NCBI GenBank assembly: GCA_002390845.1
Contig: DGQT01000050.1
Location: 62,001-126,000 of the forward strand
Reading direction: 5' to 3'
Length of the DNA: 64,000 nt
Source: Chitinophagaceae bacterium UBA4407
GTDB lineage: Bacteria; Bacteroidota; Bacteroidia; Chitinophagales; Chitinophagaceae
The notes under the pieces were generated by a model. It saw nothing but the letters and a program-made list of their open reading frames with translations. It searched no databases and was not told the DNA's origin. A program made the translations under genes and the position numbers. Positions 8,801-17,305 of this stretch are shown one piece after another (within the stretch, counting starts at the first letter, position 1; every line of letters begins with the position of its first letter).

Positions 8801-10787
8801 TTCTTTTGCTGAGCAGGATTCTTTGTTTATGGATGGCATTATTGACGGCACCGCAATAGTAAAAAATGCAACTGCCAATCCGGTTTTTACTTCTGATCTC
8901 CATATCAAAAACTTTACGTATAAAAAAGATACTGTAGGTAATATTTCAGTAAAAGTTGACAACGAAACAGCCAATGCTTTTAATGCAAATGTAAAAATCG
9001 AAGGCAATGGAAACGATGTGCAGTTAGCCGGAAAATATTACACAGGCGAAAGTAAAATGGACCTTCAGTTAAATATTGGCAGTTTAAATCTTGCTACAGT
9101 AAAACCTTTTGCATCAACACAATTAAAGGATGCAGGTGGTAATTTAAAAGGTAATATCACTATTGCAGGAACCCTTGATAAACCCGCCGTAAACGGCAAT
9201 GTTCATTTTGAAAATTCGTTTATTGTACCAACAGTTTTAGGCGAACGCTTTACACTTCCAAATGAAAAAATTGCAATAAGTTCTCAAGGAATCAACTTTA
9301 ATAAATTTACGTTGGTAGATTCTGCCGGCAACAAAGCCATCATCAATGGTGATGTACTTACAACCGATTTTAAAAATTATAAATTTGCTATTGATCTTAA
9401 CGCCGATGATTTTAATCTCATTAATTCCACCCAGGCAGACAATTCATTGTTTTATGGCAAATTCAATACCGATGCAAGGATAAAGCTGAGCGGTGATATG
9501 CAGGCACCTGTTGTTGATGCAAACATTAGGGTAAACAAATCCACCGCATTCACTTTAATACTGCCAACCGACAATCCTGAAGTTCAAGAACGGGAAGGTG
9601 TAGTAAATTTTATTGATATGGATGCACCGAAAGACACACTCCATAAAATTAATTTTACCGATACACTCATTAATACAGCCGCACTTGCAGGTATGAATTT
9701 ATCTGCCATAATTGAAACAGATACCGCCGCACTGTTTACTTTGGTAATTGATGAGCGCACAGGCGATGCACTTAATTTAAAAGGCAAAGCAGATCTTGCA
9801 GCAGGAATTGATGAAAGCGGTAAACTAAGCCTTACCGGCAACTACGAAATTGAAAAAGGTTCTTACCAGTTGTCCTTTAATTTTTTAAAAAGAAAATTCG
9901 ATATACAGAAAGGAAGCGTGATTACCTGGACAGGAGACCCTACTTCTGCAACCGTTGATATAGCTGCATTGTACGAGGTAAAGGCACCACCTATTGATCT
10001 GGTAGAAGCGCAACTCTCCACAGCAGACTTAATCAGGTACAAGCAACGCATTCCCATTCAGGTGTTCCTTAAAATGAAAGGGGAATTATTAAAACCGCAA
10101 ATAACATTTGATATCGTTTTACCCGCCAGTGAAGTATCGCAATGGCCGGTAGTTGATGGCAGATTAACGCAATTGCGTACCGATGAATCTGAATTAAACA
10201 AGCAGGTTTTTGCATTGCTTTTACTCAACCGTTTTGTAGGAGAAGATATTACAAAAAGCGCCGCAGGCAGTACCACTACAGCCACCCTGGTAAGGCAAAG
10301 TGTTAGCAGCATCCTTGCCGATCAACTGAATAAAATTGCCGGCAGTTTAATAAAAGGTGTTGATATAAATTTTGGCATCAATTCGGAAGATGATTATACA
10401 ACAGGGGCTCAGCAAACACGCACCGATCTTACCGTTGGAGTGTCAAAATCCCTGCTGAACGACCGCATTAAAGTTAGTGTTGGCAGCAACTTTGCATTAG
10501 AAGGTACAACCAATACAAACCAGGCCGCATCTACCATTGCAGGCGATGTGTCGGTTGATTACCAGGTAAGTAAAGATGGCCGCTACATGCTGCGTGCTTA
10601 CCGTAAAAATAATTACGAAGGTGTAATAGAAGGCCAGGTAATTGAAACAGGTTTAACCTTCATTTTTACATTGGAATACGATCAGTTAAAAGAATTGTTT
10701 AAAAAGAAAGACCAGGCTTTAAAAGAAGACAGGAAAAAAGAAAAGCAGGAACATAAGCAAGAGAAACAGGCAAGTGAAAATAATTAG
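5805..10787 (+). CDS. tamB: TamB-family translocation/assembly protein (AsmA-like lipid/OMP assembly)
   Basis: A protein of about 1660 residues. A single N-terminal membrane anchor (FLLVLVLILIQVPAVQNF) is followed by KVEIGKLSID and FPKQIVLEKVYFEDQQKDTLL, the typical AsmA/TamB opening, then more than 1200 residues of repetitive beta-strand sequence and a C-terminal TamB (DUF490) domain from about 1300 (NFLKRKFDIQKGSVITWTGDP; DESELNKQVFALLLLNRFVG), ending in a charged KEKQEHKQEK tail. TamB spans the periplasm as a groove-like bridge and works with a TamA/TamL Omp85 protein. Here tamL follows directly. The start is uncertain: 5805 is TTG, and the same frame stays open to 5730 through LRFKKILYKSLKITGWIL, a more natural N-terminus, possibly from CTG at 5754. 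Confidence 0.92.
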   Translation: MAGIIFLLVLVLILIQVPAVQNFAKNKAVSYLQDKIKTKVEIGKLSIDFPKQIVLEKVYFEDQQKDTLLAGEKIRLDISLFKLLSNTVEVNYVSLDGIRANIYRKGTDTSFNFDYIIKAFVSEEKKQVVKDTTAGMKFKIAKIELNKILATYKDDVTGNDVYFYLGKFETRIDKFDPEHAEYAIPAISVADITARIKQYKPLIEPKTPLQVEAESNKPVQTKLDLGTLNLKNINLNYTNDISVLSAQLNLGELITEFGKMDLAKLFIPLKKLQLNNTLLKVVMGKSAASAVAAKEIEKHAAAQANNPWQIAMNNVSFSNNEIQFDNNNNNPVAKTGMDYSHLHIKDLMVNADSLNFTPAIYKGNIQQIAFNEKSGFNLQKLQTNFFYSDKETKLQNLLLQTDKTVLRDHILLQYPSISTIADKPGEIFIDANLNQCKLAVKDILTFAPMLAANLKGNEQAIFALNGSAKGFVKDIAIPNFELSGLGSTAVQLAGNIKGLPDAKNAWYNLQLTKFVTTKKDIENLAPRNSIPSTIRIPERLSAKGFFKGTMKDLTAKLSTQTTNGNADITGSISNSGKSYTAKILLNKLDLGYLLKQEDNLGKISLEANANGSGFDYKTMTATLHAKLLEGEIKKYTYKNLYLDASVAKGNAVVESSIKDPYISYLLKATADLKNKYPAVQMNLQLDTLNLLALHLLADSLQLSGILNADFANTDPDALQGNLKIYNLALNSNNKNISTDTITLVAANSKDSGVRINLHAEMADIDLNGDYKLTEVAKALQHTINRYYNIPGFKDTLFTAQQWQMNVHLRPSAVVLQLMPELKGTDTIGAKISFNSEQNNLDLSITAPKIQYGEQAIEQLSVTASSDDKQLNYKLNVNKAGSKSVQLYKTSLTGSVANNILNTSLLVKDKKETNRYQFAATLKQVSSGIRFALKPDSLLLDYEKWQVSNDNFLQYDSTGIIANNFLLSNKDQSLRINSATTYTQAPLEVAFKNFSIHTLTSFAEQDSLFMDGIIDGTAIVKNATANPVFTSDLHIKNFTYKKDTVGNISVKVDNETANAFNANVKIEGNGNDVQLAGKYYTGESKMDLQLNIGSLNLATVKPFASTQLKDAGGNLKGNITIAGTLDKPAVNGNVHFENSFIVPTVLGERFTLPNEKIAISSQGINFNKFTLVDSAGNKAIINGDVLTTDFKNYKFAIDLNADDFNLINSTQADNSLFYGKFNTDARIKLSGDMQAPVVDANIRVNKSTAFTLILPTDNPEVQEREGVVNFIDMDAPKDTLHKINFTDTLINTAALAGMNLSAIIETDTAALFTLVIDERTGDALNLKGKADLAAGIDESGKLSLTGNYEIEKGSYQLSFNFLKRKFDIQKGSVITWTGDPTSATVDIAALYEVKAPPIDLVEAQLSTADLIRYKQRIPIQVFLKMKGELLKPQITFDIVLPASEVSQWPVVDGRLTQLRTDESELNKQVFALLLLNRFVGEDITKSAAGSTTTATLVRQSVSSILADQLNKIAGSLIKGVDINFGINSEDDYTTGAQQTRTDLTVGVSKSLLNDRIKVSVGSNFALEGTTNTNQAASTIAGDVSVDYQVSKDGRYMLRAYRKNNYEGVIEGQVIETGLTFIFTLEYDQLKELFKKKDQALKEDRKKEKQEHKQEKQASENN

Positions 10788-10790
10788 GAA

Positions 10791-11063
10791 TTTTTTGGGC
10801 CGGGCAGTAGAACATGAATGAAGCTGCTGTTGCGTCGCACACTTGTATGTTCGGATTATAATTGAGCAACGCGAAGTAATCAAAACAACGTGCGTCATTT
10901 CGAAGGAGGTACGACTGAGAAATCTCATACTCGTTGCAACAGATTTCTCAATACGTTCGAAATGACGCACAGGATGCTAAATGATGCCATGGATTCCGAA
11001 CGTACACGAGTGCGACGCAAGGAACGATGAAAAAAGAACCAATGCATGGCTCAAAATAAAAAT
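10791..11063. repeat. Complete composite repeat between tamB and tamL, with a nested inverted repeat
   Basis: Left arm: TTTTTTGGGCCGGGC at 10791-10805, core at 10830-10848, then TTCGGATTATAATTGAGC. Right arm (minus): CCGAACGTACACGAGTGCG with core at 11002-11020, ending GGCTCAAAATAAAA. Between them sits an unrelated stem: GTGCGTCATTTCGAA (10890-10904) pairs with TTCGAAATGACGCAC (10956-10970), and TGAGAAATCT (10916-10925) pairs with AGATTTCTCA (10941-10950). Confidence 0.88.
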
Positions 11064-11077
11064 TATTAAATTAAGGA

Positions 11078-13381
11078 ATGAATTGGATTAAACACATAGC
11101 TGGCCTTCTACTGATCTTATTTGCATGCTCCTGCAATGTAACCAAACATATACCCGAAAACGACGCATTATACGACGGATCAACCATTAAAATAAAACCG
11201 GTAAACGACAGTATAAAGTTCGATTCAAAAGCAATTAAAGAAGAGCTGGATGCATTGCTGCGGCCCAAACCCAATGCATCTTTCCTTGGAATAAAATATA
11301 AGTTGGCCATCTACAACCTGGCGGGCACACCAAAAGGCAAAGGGTTGCGTTACTGGTTAAAAACAAAAGTAGGAGAACCGCCTGTACTCGGCAGCAGCGT
11401 GAACCTTGAAAAGAACCGGCAGATACTGGAGAACAGGGTTGAGAACAGGGGCTATTTTCGCAGCACTGTAACAGTTGATACAACTATAAAAAAGAAAGAA
11501 TTAAAAGTTACTTACACAGCCAGTTTAAACCCACAATACAAAATACGTAACTTAACTTATGTTATCGATTCAACGCCATTGGGCAGGCAGTTGCGAAACC
11601 TCTCGAAATTTTCTTTTTTAAAACCGGGTAATCCTTATGACCTCGACGTAATTAAAGCAGAAAGGGAAAGAAACGACGGGCGTTTAAAAGAGCGTGGCTT
11701 CTATTTTTTTAACCCTGATTTTTTAATCATAGATGTTGATTCAACCGTAGGCAACCACCAGGTTGACATGTATGTAAAAATAAAAAAGGAAACACCTGAT
11801 AAAGCGGAACATATTTACCGCATCAATGATGTAATTGTTTACGCAGACTACAACCTGGTTAACGATACTGCGGCTATTTCAGCAAAAGAGCAGGCAGTTA
11901 AATACGACTACTATTACATCTATGATCCGGATAAAAAATTCAATCCCAAAGTATTCAGCAGAACGTTGGTGTTTAAACCCGGTGATCCTTATAACAGAAC
12001 AGCGCACAACCTTTCTTTAAACAGGCTGGTAAGCCTTGGGGTTTATAAATTTGTAAGGGCCCGGTTTCAGGAAACAGATACAACAAAAGTTCCCACACTT
12101 AATGCATTTTACTATTTAACTCCTGCGCCCAAAAAATCATTGCGGCTGGAGTTATCGGGGCTTACAAAATCGAACAACTCTACCGGTACGGAGCTTTCAC
12201 TAACCTGGCGCAACCGGAATTTTTTAAAAGGCGCAGAACTCTTTTCTGCAAAGGTTTTTGGCGGCCTGGAAAAGCAGGTATCTGCACAACAGCCTGCTAT
12301 TAATACTAACCGTTTAGGCGTTGAATTTAATTTGCTGGTTCCGCGTATTATTGCGCCGGTACGCTTTAATACCAACAGTAATTTTGTACCGCAAACAAAG
12401 GCTACAATTGGCTACGAATTGTTTCAACGAAACACACAGTATACGCTCACTTCTGCAAAAGCGAGCTTTGGATATATATGGAAACAAGATGTACGCAAAG
12501 AACACCAGCTTGATATTATTTCTCTCAACTACGTCCAGCCAACATCTGTTACAGCAAGTTTCCAGGATTCACTTGATCATAATATTACATTGGCCCGTAG
12601 TATTGAAAAGCAATTCATCATCGGCTCAAATTATAATTTCAATTACAACTCGCAGGCAAGGCCCAACATTAAAAAGAATAATTTTTATTTCAATGGCAAC
12701 CTCGATCTGTCAGGAAATATTTACGGGCTGTTATCTGGTGCCAATGTAGAGAGCGGTAATCAAAAAGGGATTTTTGGTACAGCATTTTCACAGTACATCC
12801 GCACCGAAATTGATTTCCGCCATTATCTTAAAACGGGTAAAAAAAGTATGCTCGCAAGCCGTGCTCTTGCAGGTATTGGATATGCCTATGGCAACAGCGC
12901 AACACTCCCTTTTATAAAAGCATTTTTTGCCGGAGGAACCAACGATATCAGGGCTTTCAGGGCAAGGTCGCTTGGCCCGGGAAGTTATTATGCAGGCAAT
13001 GCAGCGGTAGTTGGTTTTCTGCCAGATCAGCCCGGCGATGTAAAGCTCGAACTCAACACAGAATTCCGCACAAAACTATTCTCTGTTTTCTACGGTGCCG
13101 TTTTTGTTGATGCAGGAAATATATGGTCGCTGAAAGAGAACCCGCAAACACCGGACGGTAAATTCACCAGTAAATTTTTAAACGATTTTGCAGTGGGTAC
13201 CGGCGCAGGTTTGCGCATCGATATAAGCTTTTTCGTACTGCGTTTAGATGTTGCGTTCCCCATACGCAAACCTTATATAATCGAAGGGTCAAAATGGGTT
13301 TTACAAGATGTAAGTTTCGGCAGCAGCGACTGGCGTAAACAAAACCTGGTGTACAATCTTGCTATTGGTTATCCTTTCTAA
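11078..13381 (+). CDS. tamL: TamL: lipoprotein Omp85-family outer membrane protein (BamA/TamA-like)
   Basis: A 767-residue protein. The N-terminus MNWIKHIAGLLLILFACSC is a lipoprotein signal with the lipobox ending at Cys19. POTRA-like repeats follow (about 80-330; VGEPPVLGSS, FLKPGNPYDLDVIKAERER, VFKPGDPYNRTAHNLSLNRL), then an Omp85 barrel (about 350-767) with GGTNDIRAFRARSLGPGSY, the conserved 'G-RAF/RGY' loop, and a C-terminal strand ending in YPF. In Bacteroidota the TamA role is taken by such a lipidated TamL acting with TamB. The position right after tamB supports this. A composite repeat separates the two genes, so they may not share one transcript. Confidence 0.92.
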   Translation: MNWIKHIAGLLLILFACSCNVTKHIPENDALYDGSTIKIKPVNDSIKFDSKAIKEELDALLRPKPNASFLGIKYKLAIYNLAGTPKGKGLRYWLKTKVGEPPVLGSSVNLEKNRQILENRVENRGYFRSTVTVDTTIKKKELKVTYTASLNPQYKIRNLTYVIDSTPLGRQLRNLSKFSFLKPGNPYDLDVIKAERERNDGRLKERGFYFFNPDFLIIDVDSTVGNHQVDMYVKIKKETPDKAEHIYRINDVIVYADYNLVNDTAAISAKEQAVKYDYYYIYDPDKKFNPKVFSRTLVFKPGDPYNRTAHNLSLNRLVSLGVYKFVRARFQETDTTKVPTLNAFYYLTPAPKKSLRLELSGLTKSNNSTGTELSLTWRNRNFLKGAELFSAKVFGGLEKQVSAQQPAINTNRLGVEFNLLVPRIIAPVRFNTNSNFVPQTKATIGYELFQRNTQYTLTSAKASFGYIWKQDVRKEHQLDIISLNYVQPTSVTASFQDSLDHNITLARSIEKQFIIGSNYNFNYNSQARPNIKKNNFYFNGNLDLSGNIYGLLSGANVESGNQKGIFGTAFSQYIRTEIDFRHYLKTGKKSMLASRALAGIGYAYGNSATLPFIKAFFAGGTNDIRAFRARSLGPGSYYAGNAAVVGFLPDQPGDVKLELNTEFRTKLFSVFYGAVFVDAGNIWSLKENPQTPDGKFTSKFLNDFAVGTGAGLRIDISFFVLRLDVAFPIRKPYIIEGSKWVLQDVSFGSSDWRKQNLVYNLAIGYPF

Positions 13382-13411
13382 ATTAAAAGACCTGAGCGGA
13401 GCCGAAGGATT

Positions 13412-13485
13412 AGCCGGGCATTGGTAATGCAATGAAGCTTCTGTTGTGTCACTCACTTGTGCGTTCGGATTATTACTGAACTTTT
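13412..13485 (+). repeat. Dispersed repeat arm, type II core, plus orientation
   Basis: Outer end TAGCCGGGC, then AATGAAGCTTC and the type II core TTGTGTCACTCACTTGTGC at 13444-13462, followed by GTTCGGATTATTACTGAAC. It lies downstream of tamL. Confidence 0.85.
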
Positions 13486-13588
13486 ACCGAAGCGAAAATT
13501 GGAGCGGATGTTTTAAGCGAAGGAAAGAAAAGCCGCAAGGTATTATCCCGCAGATGTAGGTTAAATACTTTTGTAATCTTAAAGTATT

Positions 13589-14575
13589 TTACACAATCAA
13601 CGCCGCGCATTCACTCAACAGTTTTTCTTTATTTACTGCAACGGTGCCTACTTCCTCGCAAACAAGCCCGCCTGCAAGGTTGGCAATCTGCGCCGCAAGG
13701 GTAATATCTTTTGTAGCAGCATAAACGAGTGAAGCAACAGCAATTACTGTATCGCCTGCCCCGCTTACATCGGCAATACTGCGCATGTGCGATGGGATGA
13801 TCTTTGCAAAGTTGCCTTTTTGAATATACACACCTTTCTCAGAGAGCGTAATCAATGAAATGCGGTGCTGTAATATTTGATGTAACTCCTGGTGAATGTT
13901 TTTGAGTGATTGTTCGGTTACTTCATCGAAGAGCATGTTGAGGCCTTCTTTTACCTCTTTAAGATTTGGCTTAAAAATATCAACCCCGGTGTAAGAGAAG
14001 AAATTTTTACGCTTGGGGTCAACGGTTGTAACAATATTATGTTCTTTGCAATAAGCAATCATTTTTTTAATAAGGGTTTCGGTAAGTACACCTTTATTAT
14101 AGTCTTCAAAGATTACCAATGCGGGTTGGTAGCGTTTTGCAAAAGAAGTAAAATTGTTGAAAAGTAATTGTTCATCATCTTCCGAAATATTATCGGTTAC
14201 TTCGGAATCGAGGCGCATCATTTGCTGGTTGCGGCTGATGATGCGGATCTTATTGGTTGTAATACGTTCACTGCTTTTAATGATATACTTTGTATCAATA
14301 TGTTCTGCCTGTAGTAAACCCATCAGTATTTCAGCATCATCATCATCGCCGGTTACAGAAAACAAGGTGGTTTCTGCACCAAGCGAAACGGTATTCAATG
14401 CTACATTACCTGCACCGCCAATACGTTGCTCCCTTTTATGCATGGCCACTACCGGAACAGGCGCTTCTGGTGAAATACGTTCTACCCTGCCCCACCAGTA
14501 AGTATCGAGCATTACATCGCCTATTACGGCAACTTTGATGTTAGAAAAATCGTTAAACAGCTTCGCGAAATCCAT
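13589..14575 (-). CDS. hldA: D-glycero-beta-D-manno-heptose-7-phosphate kinase (PfkB/ribokinase family)
   Basis: A 328-residue PfkB-family kinase without the nucleotidyltransferase half of HldE, so it is the stand-alone HldA/RfaE1 form. Visible signatures are VAVIGDVMLDTYWWG with RISPEAPVPV at the N-terminus (diagnostic for heptose kinases), the sugar-binding GGAGNVALN (53-61), VDPKRKNF, and the C-terminal DVSGAGDTVIAVA with catalytic Asp275. The enzyme phosphorylates heptose 7-phosphate on the way to ADP-heptose for lipopolysaccharide core synthesis. It is monocistronic here; no gmhA, hldC or hldD is adjacent. An 8-bp perfect GCCGGGCA/TGCCCGGC stem lies just upstream of its start. Confidence 0.9.
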   Translation of the reverse strand: MDFAKLFNDFSNIKVAVIGDVMLDTYWWGRVERISPEAPVPVVAMHKREQRIGGAGNVALNTVSLGAETTLFSVTGDDDDAEILMGLLQAEHIDTKYIIKSSERITTNKIRIISRNQQMMRLDSEVTDNISEDDEQLLFNNFTSFAKRYQPALVIFEDYNKGVLTETLIKKMIAYCKEHNIVTTVDPKRKNFFSYTGVDIFKPNLKEVKEGLNMLFDEVTEQSLKNIHQELHQILQHRISLITLSEKGVYIQKGNFAKIIPSHMRSIADVSGAGDTVIAVASLVYAATKDITLAAQIANLAGGLVCEEVGTVAVNKEKLLSECAALIV

Positions 14576-14591
14576 AACAATGATTTTATAT

Positions 14592-14619
14592 GCCGGGCAC
14601 TTTCATAAAAATGCCCGGC
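14592..14619. repeat. Minimal inverted pair of repeat outer ends (GCCGGGC stem)
   Basis: GCCGGGCA (14592-14599) pairs perfectly with TGCCCGGC (14612-14619) across 12 bases, 17 bp upstream of the hldA start. It has the outer-end motif of the dispersed repeat without a core. It could also form a hairpin in the hldA leader. Confidence 0.6.
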
Positions 14620-14639
14620 TGTTGAAAGCTTAGTAAAGT

Positions 14640-14792
14640 TAATACTGTACAAGTGTGCGATCCCGAAATAAATTCGGTCCCGAAATACTTCGGGATGCCA
14701 CGCTTCGCTTAAATGTCGCCATGAAAGAGGAACCGTGAAACGAGCGTGGCAAGGAACGCTTAATTGAAATTATTAAGCCCGGCTCAAAAAAA
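14640..14792 (-). repeat. Dispersed repeat arm, type I remnant fused to type III core, minus orientation
   Basis: GTACAAGTGTGCGA (14647-14660) runs into CCCGAAATACTTCGGGAT, TGCCACGCTTCGCTTAAATG, TCGCCATGAAAG and AACGAGCGTGGCAAGG, then AAGCCCGGCTCAAAAAAA at the stop codon of the permease gene. It shows that core types can be joined in one arm. Confidence 0.85.
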
Positions 14793-16229
14793 TTACACCT
14801 TCCTGTTTGCCACTGCAATATAATACAACGGAATGCCAGCAAGTGTTATAAGCAAACCTGGCCATGTATAACCGCTTTTAAAAAATATAAGCAACACGCA
14901 AAATGATACGCCCATTAAAATATAAATGGCGGGCAGCACGGGATACCCGAATGCTTTATATGGCCTTTCGGCATCGGGCATTTTTTTGCGCAGAATAAAA
15001 ATACCCGCAATGGTGAGTACATAAAAAATTACAACGACAAAGGAAACCATATCGAGCAGATCGCCATACTTGCCGCTTAAGCATAAAATGGAAGCTACCA
15101 GGCATTGCGCCCATAAAGACCATGCAGGCACTGCATTTTTATTTAATGTTCCGGCATTTTTAAAGAACACGCCATCTTTTGCCATGGTATAATAAACCCT
15201 TGCCCCGGCGATGATCAACCCGTTGTTGCAGCCAAATGTAGAGACCATGATGAGTACCGCAATTACGTAAGTGCCCACGCTGCCGAAAATATTATTGGCG
15301 GCGGCAACTGCTACCCGGTTTTGCGGCGCATAAGCTATTTCGCTTACAGGCAGCACAGACAAATACATGAGGTTGCAGCTAATATAAATTACAGTAACAA
15401 TCAACGTTCCGAGGAAAAGGCTTAAGCCGATATTTTTCTTGGGGTTTTTTATTTCGCCTGCAATAAAAGTTACATTGTTCCATGCATCGCTGCTGAAGAT
15501 GGAGCCTACCATTGCACTGGCCATTGCACCCAGCATGGCAACACCCATTACAGGTTGCCAGGAAATAATATCTGTACCATTGGGTGTGGTTTGTTTGGTG
15601 GCTTTCATCATGCTCCATGCATCGCTCCAGTTAAGGCTCCATATTTCTGATTTGGCAGCAAAAAAACCGAAAATAATCAAGCCGAATAATGCCAGTAGTT
15701 TGGTAGAAGTAAAAATATTCTGTATCCATTTACCACCTTTTAATCCTTTGGTATTGGTATAGGTTAGAAACACAAGAAGTAAAATGGAAACCAACTGTGC
15801 GGGGTAAACTTTGAATGAGCCCAGCGCAAAAATGATATTCTCATCTTTTAGCTCAAGAACCGGGAAAAAATATCCGGCAAACTTGCTGAAAGCCACCCCC
15901 ACAGCAGCCATGGTACCGGTTTGAATAACGGCGAAAAAACTCCAGCCATATAAAAAAGCAATCAGTGGATTGTATGCTTCTTTAAGATAAACATATTGTC
16001 CGCCAGCTTTAGGAAACATGGCGCTGAGTTCACCATAACTTAATGCAGCGGTTAAGGTCATAAAACCTGTGAGGCCCCATGCAAGTATCAGCCAGCCTGC
16101 AGAGCCGAGGTCTTTAAGCATATCGGCGCTTACAATAAAAATACCCGAGCCGATCATGCTGCCGGCAACAATCATGGTTGCATCTAAAAGTCCGAGCGAT
16201 GGTTTAAATGACGATGAGGTTTCTTGCAT
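14793..16229 (-). CDS. APC-family amino acid permease
   Basis: A 478-residue protein with about 12 membrane segments. The first contains LLDATMIVAGSMIGSGIFIV, the conserved APC helix-1 glycine motif where the substrate backbone binds. Other features are GGQYVYLKEAYNPLIAFLYGW, AFFAFSSDAWN-like VGSIFSSDAWNNVTFIAGE, and NPKKNIGLSLFLG with the family's NP-K-N-P-type loop. It most resembles the LAT/YfnA group of amino acid exchangers and importers in the inner membrane. The specific substrate cannot be given. The hairpin at 16285-16312 separates it from the OmpH gene upstream, so it probably has its own promoter. Confidence 0.9.
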   Translation of the reverse strand: MQETSSSFKPSLGLLDATMIVAGSMIGSGIFIVSADMLKDLGSAGWLILAWGLTGFMTLTAALSYGELSAMFPKAGGQYVYLKEAYNPLIAFLYGWSFFAVIQTGTMAAVGVAFSKFAGYFFPVLELKDENIIFALGSFKVYPAQLVSILLLVFLTYTNTKGLKGGKWIQNIFTSTKLLALFGLIIFGFFAAKSEIWSLNWSDAWSMMKATKQTTPNGTDIISWQPVMGVAMLGAMASAMVGSIFSSDAWNNVTFIAGEIKNPKKNIGLSLFLGTLIVTVIYISCNLMYLSVLPVSEIAYAPQNRVAVAAANNIFGSVGTYVIAVLIMVSTFGCNNGLIIAGARVYYTMAKDGVFFKNAGTLNKNAVPAWSLWAQCLVASILCLSGKYGDLLDMVSFVVVIFYVLTIAGIFILRKKMPDAERPYKAFGYPVLPAIYILMGVSFCVLLIFFKSGYTWPGLLITLAGIPLYYIAVANRKV

Positions 16230-16284
16230 AATGCTGGTTTGTTTAAAAGTCTTATGCCCTGTTTACAATTTATTGAGGCTAAAA

Positions 16285-16312
16285 AAACCCCGTTGTTTTT
16301 ACAACGGGGTTT
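16285..16312 (-). terminator. Intrinsic terminator of the ompH-like gene
   Basis: AAACCCCGTTGT / ACAACGGGGTTT, a 12-bp perfect stem with a short loop, followed on the minus strand by a run of seven T. It lies 26 bp after the ompH-like stop codon. Confidence 0.88.
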
Positions 16313-16337
16313 GAAGATATAAAAATATGTTTGAAGT

Positions 16338-16934
16338 TTATTTGATCTTCGTTTTTTGGTAAGCTTCATTAAGGCCTTTTACCACATCGGGGGTTATATC
16401 TCTTACAGTATCTTTATAATAGAGATAATCACTTTCGTTCGACGCAAAAACAAAAGCAAAACCTTTGGCGGCGCAGTATGTTTTAAGAAAATCCTGTATG
16501 GCCATTTTTACTGCCTGTAGTTTCTCTGCAGATTCAGCCTGCATTTCCTGCCCTAAACTTTGTTCTGTTTCACTGTAGTCGTTTTGCAGTTTGCCCAGAG
16601 CCTGCTGGTATTCGCTTTGCTGATTCTGCGTCATACTCGGGCCTTTTTGCTGGTATTCTTTTAATTTATTCAGGTAGTTGCTCTTAATTTTATTCAGCTT
16701 CTCTGTGTTTTGCTGGTCTTTTTTTGTGAGAATATCCCTGATCTCTTTATAATAAACATAATTTTCCTGTAACGAATCAAGTTCAAAATAAGCCACTTTA
16801 AAAGCATTAAGTTCTGCCTTTTTACTGGTTTCTACTTTATGCTGGTCTTCGGTTATGTAACTGTAATGCAGGTAAAAAAGGTAAGCAACGGCTGCAACCA
16901 ATAACACATTTACGATTATTAAAACTTTTTTCAT
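16338..16934 (-). CDS. OmpH/Skp-family periplasmic chaperone-like protein
   Basis: I start at ATG 16934 rather than the adjacent TTG at 16937, giving 198 residues. The N-terminal hydrophobic helix (VLIIVNVLLVAAVAYLFYL) is an uncleaved anchor or signal, followed by KVAYFELDSLQENYVYYKEI, the usual OmpH opening (V-Y-x-D-x-x-x-L), a long coiled coil rich in Q, K and E (about 75-160), and VKMAIQDFLKTYCAAKGFAFVFA near the end. Skp/OmpH trimers hold unfolded outer membrane proteins in the periplasm. It is not next to bamA here, unlike many OmpH genes. Terminated by a strong hairpin. Confidence 0.85.
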   Translation of the reverse strand: MKKVLIIVNVLLVAAVAYLFYLHYSYITEDQHKVETSKKAELNAFKVAYFELDSLQENYVYYKEIRDILTKKDQQNTEKLNKIKSNYLNKLKEYQQKGPSMTQNQQSEYQQALGKLQNDYSETEQSLGQEMQAESAEKLQAVKMAIQDFLKTYCAAKGFAFVFASNESDYLYYKDTVRDITPDVVKGLNEAYQKTKIK

Positions 16935-17035
16935 CAACAGGTTTTAAGGCGGTGAAGGTAAATTTATGGTTAAATAAAATTTGTTAAAAGAATTGTAAGA
17001 GGGGAATATTTAGCGAATTTAAAAATACATTTTTT

Positions 17036-17178
17036 AACCCAGGTTTTGAATAAGAATGAGGCTTTTCTTGCCACGCTCGGTTCACAGTTCCTCTTTCATA
17101 GCAGCAAAAGCTCAGTAGCTTTTATGAGCGTATTTCGGCTTTGCTTAATATTCAAAGGATCGCATACTTGTGTTATAA
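17036..17178 (+). repeat. Dispersed repeat arm, type III core, plus orientation
   Basis: TTTAACCCAGG outer end, ATGAGGCTTTTC, then TTGCCACGCTCGG, TCACAGTTCCTCTTTCATAG, and at 17158-17173 the type I-like remnant GGATCGCATACTTGTG. It occupies most of the 371-bp gap between the OmpH-like and SH3 genes; the remainder is the terminator at 17247-17288. Confidence 0.78.
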
Positions 17179-17246
17179 AATAAATTCAGGCTTTCAACAG
17201 CCGGTACACCCGTGTGTAAAAGCCTGTATAAAAGTGCGGTTTTTTC

Positions 17247-17288
17247 AATAAAAAAGATACAGTCTTTTACGGCTGTATCTTTTTTATT
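17247..17288 (-). terminator. Intrinsic terminator after the SH3-domain gene
   Basis: AATAAAAAAGATACAG / CTGTATCTTTTTTATT, a 16-bp stem beginning 17 bp after the stop codon. Symmetric A/T tails could make it bidirectional. Confidence 0.85.
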
Positions 17289-17305
17289 AAAGACCATATT
17301 TTAAT

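Noticed and set aside
14639..14842. Short frames with MRRTL-like or 'PRSFHGSSFMATFKRSV' translations at several loci (also 5387, 43386, 49332, 10719)
   Set aside because: They are translations of the dispersed repeat (types I and III), which is why similar peptides recur; none has a start, length or context of a gene.
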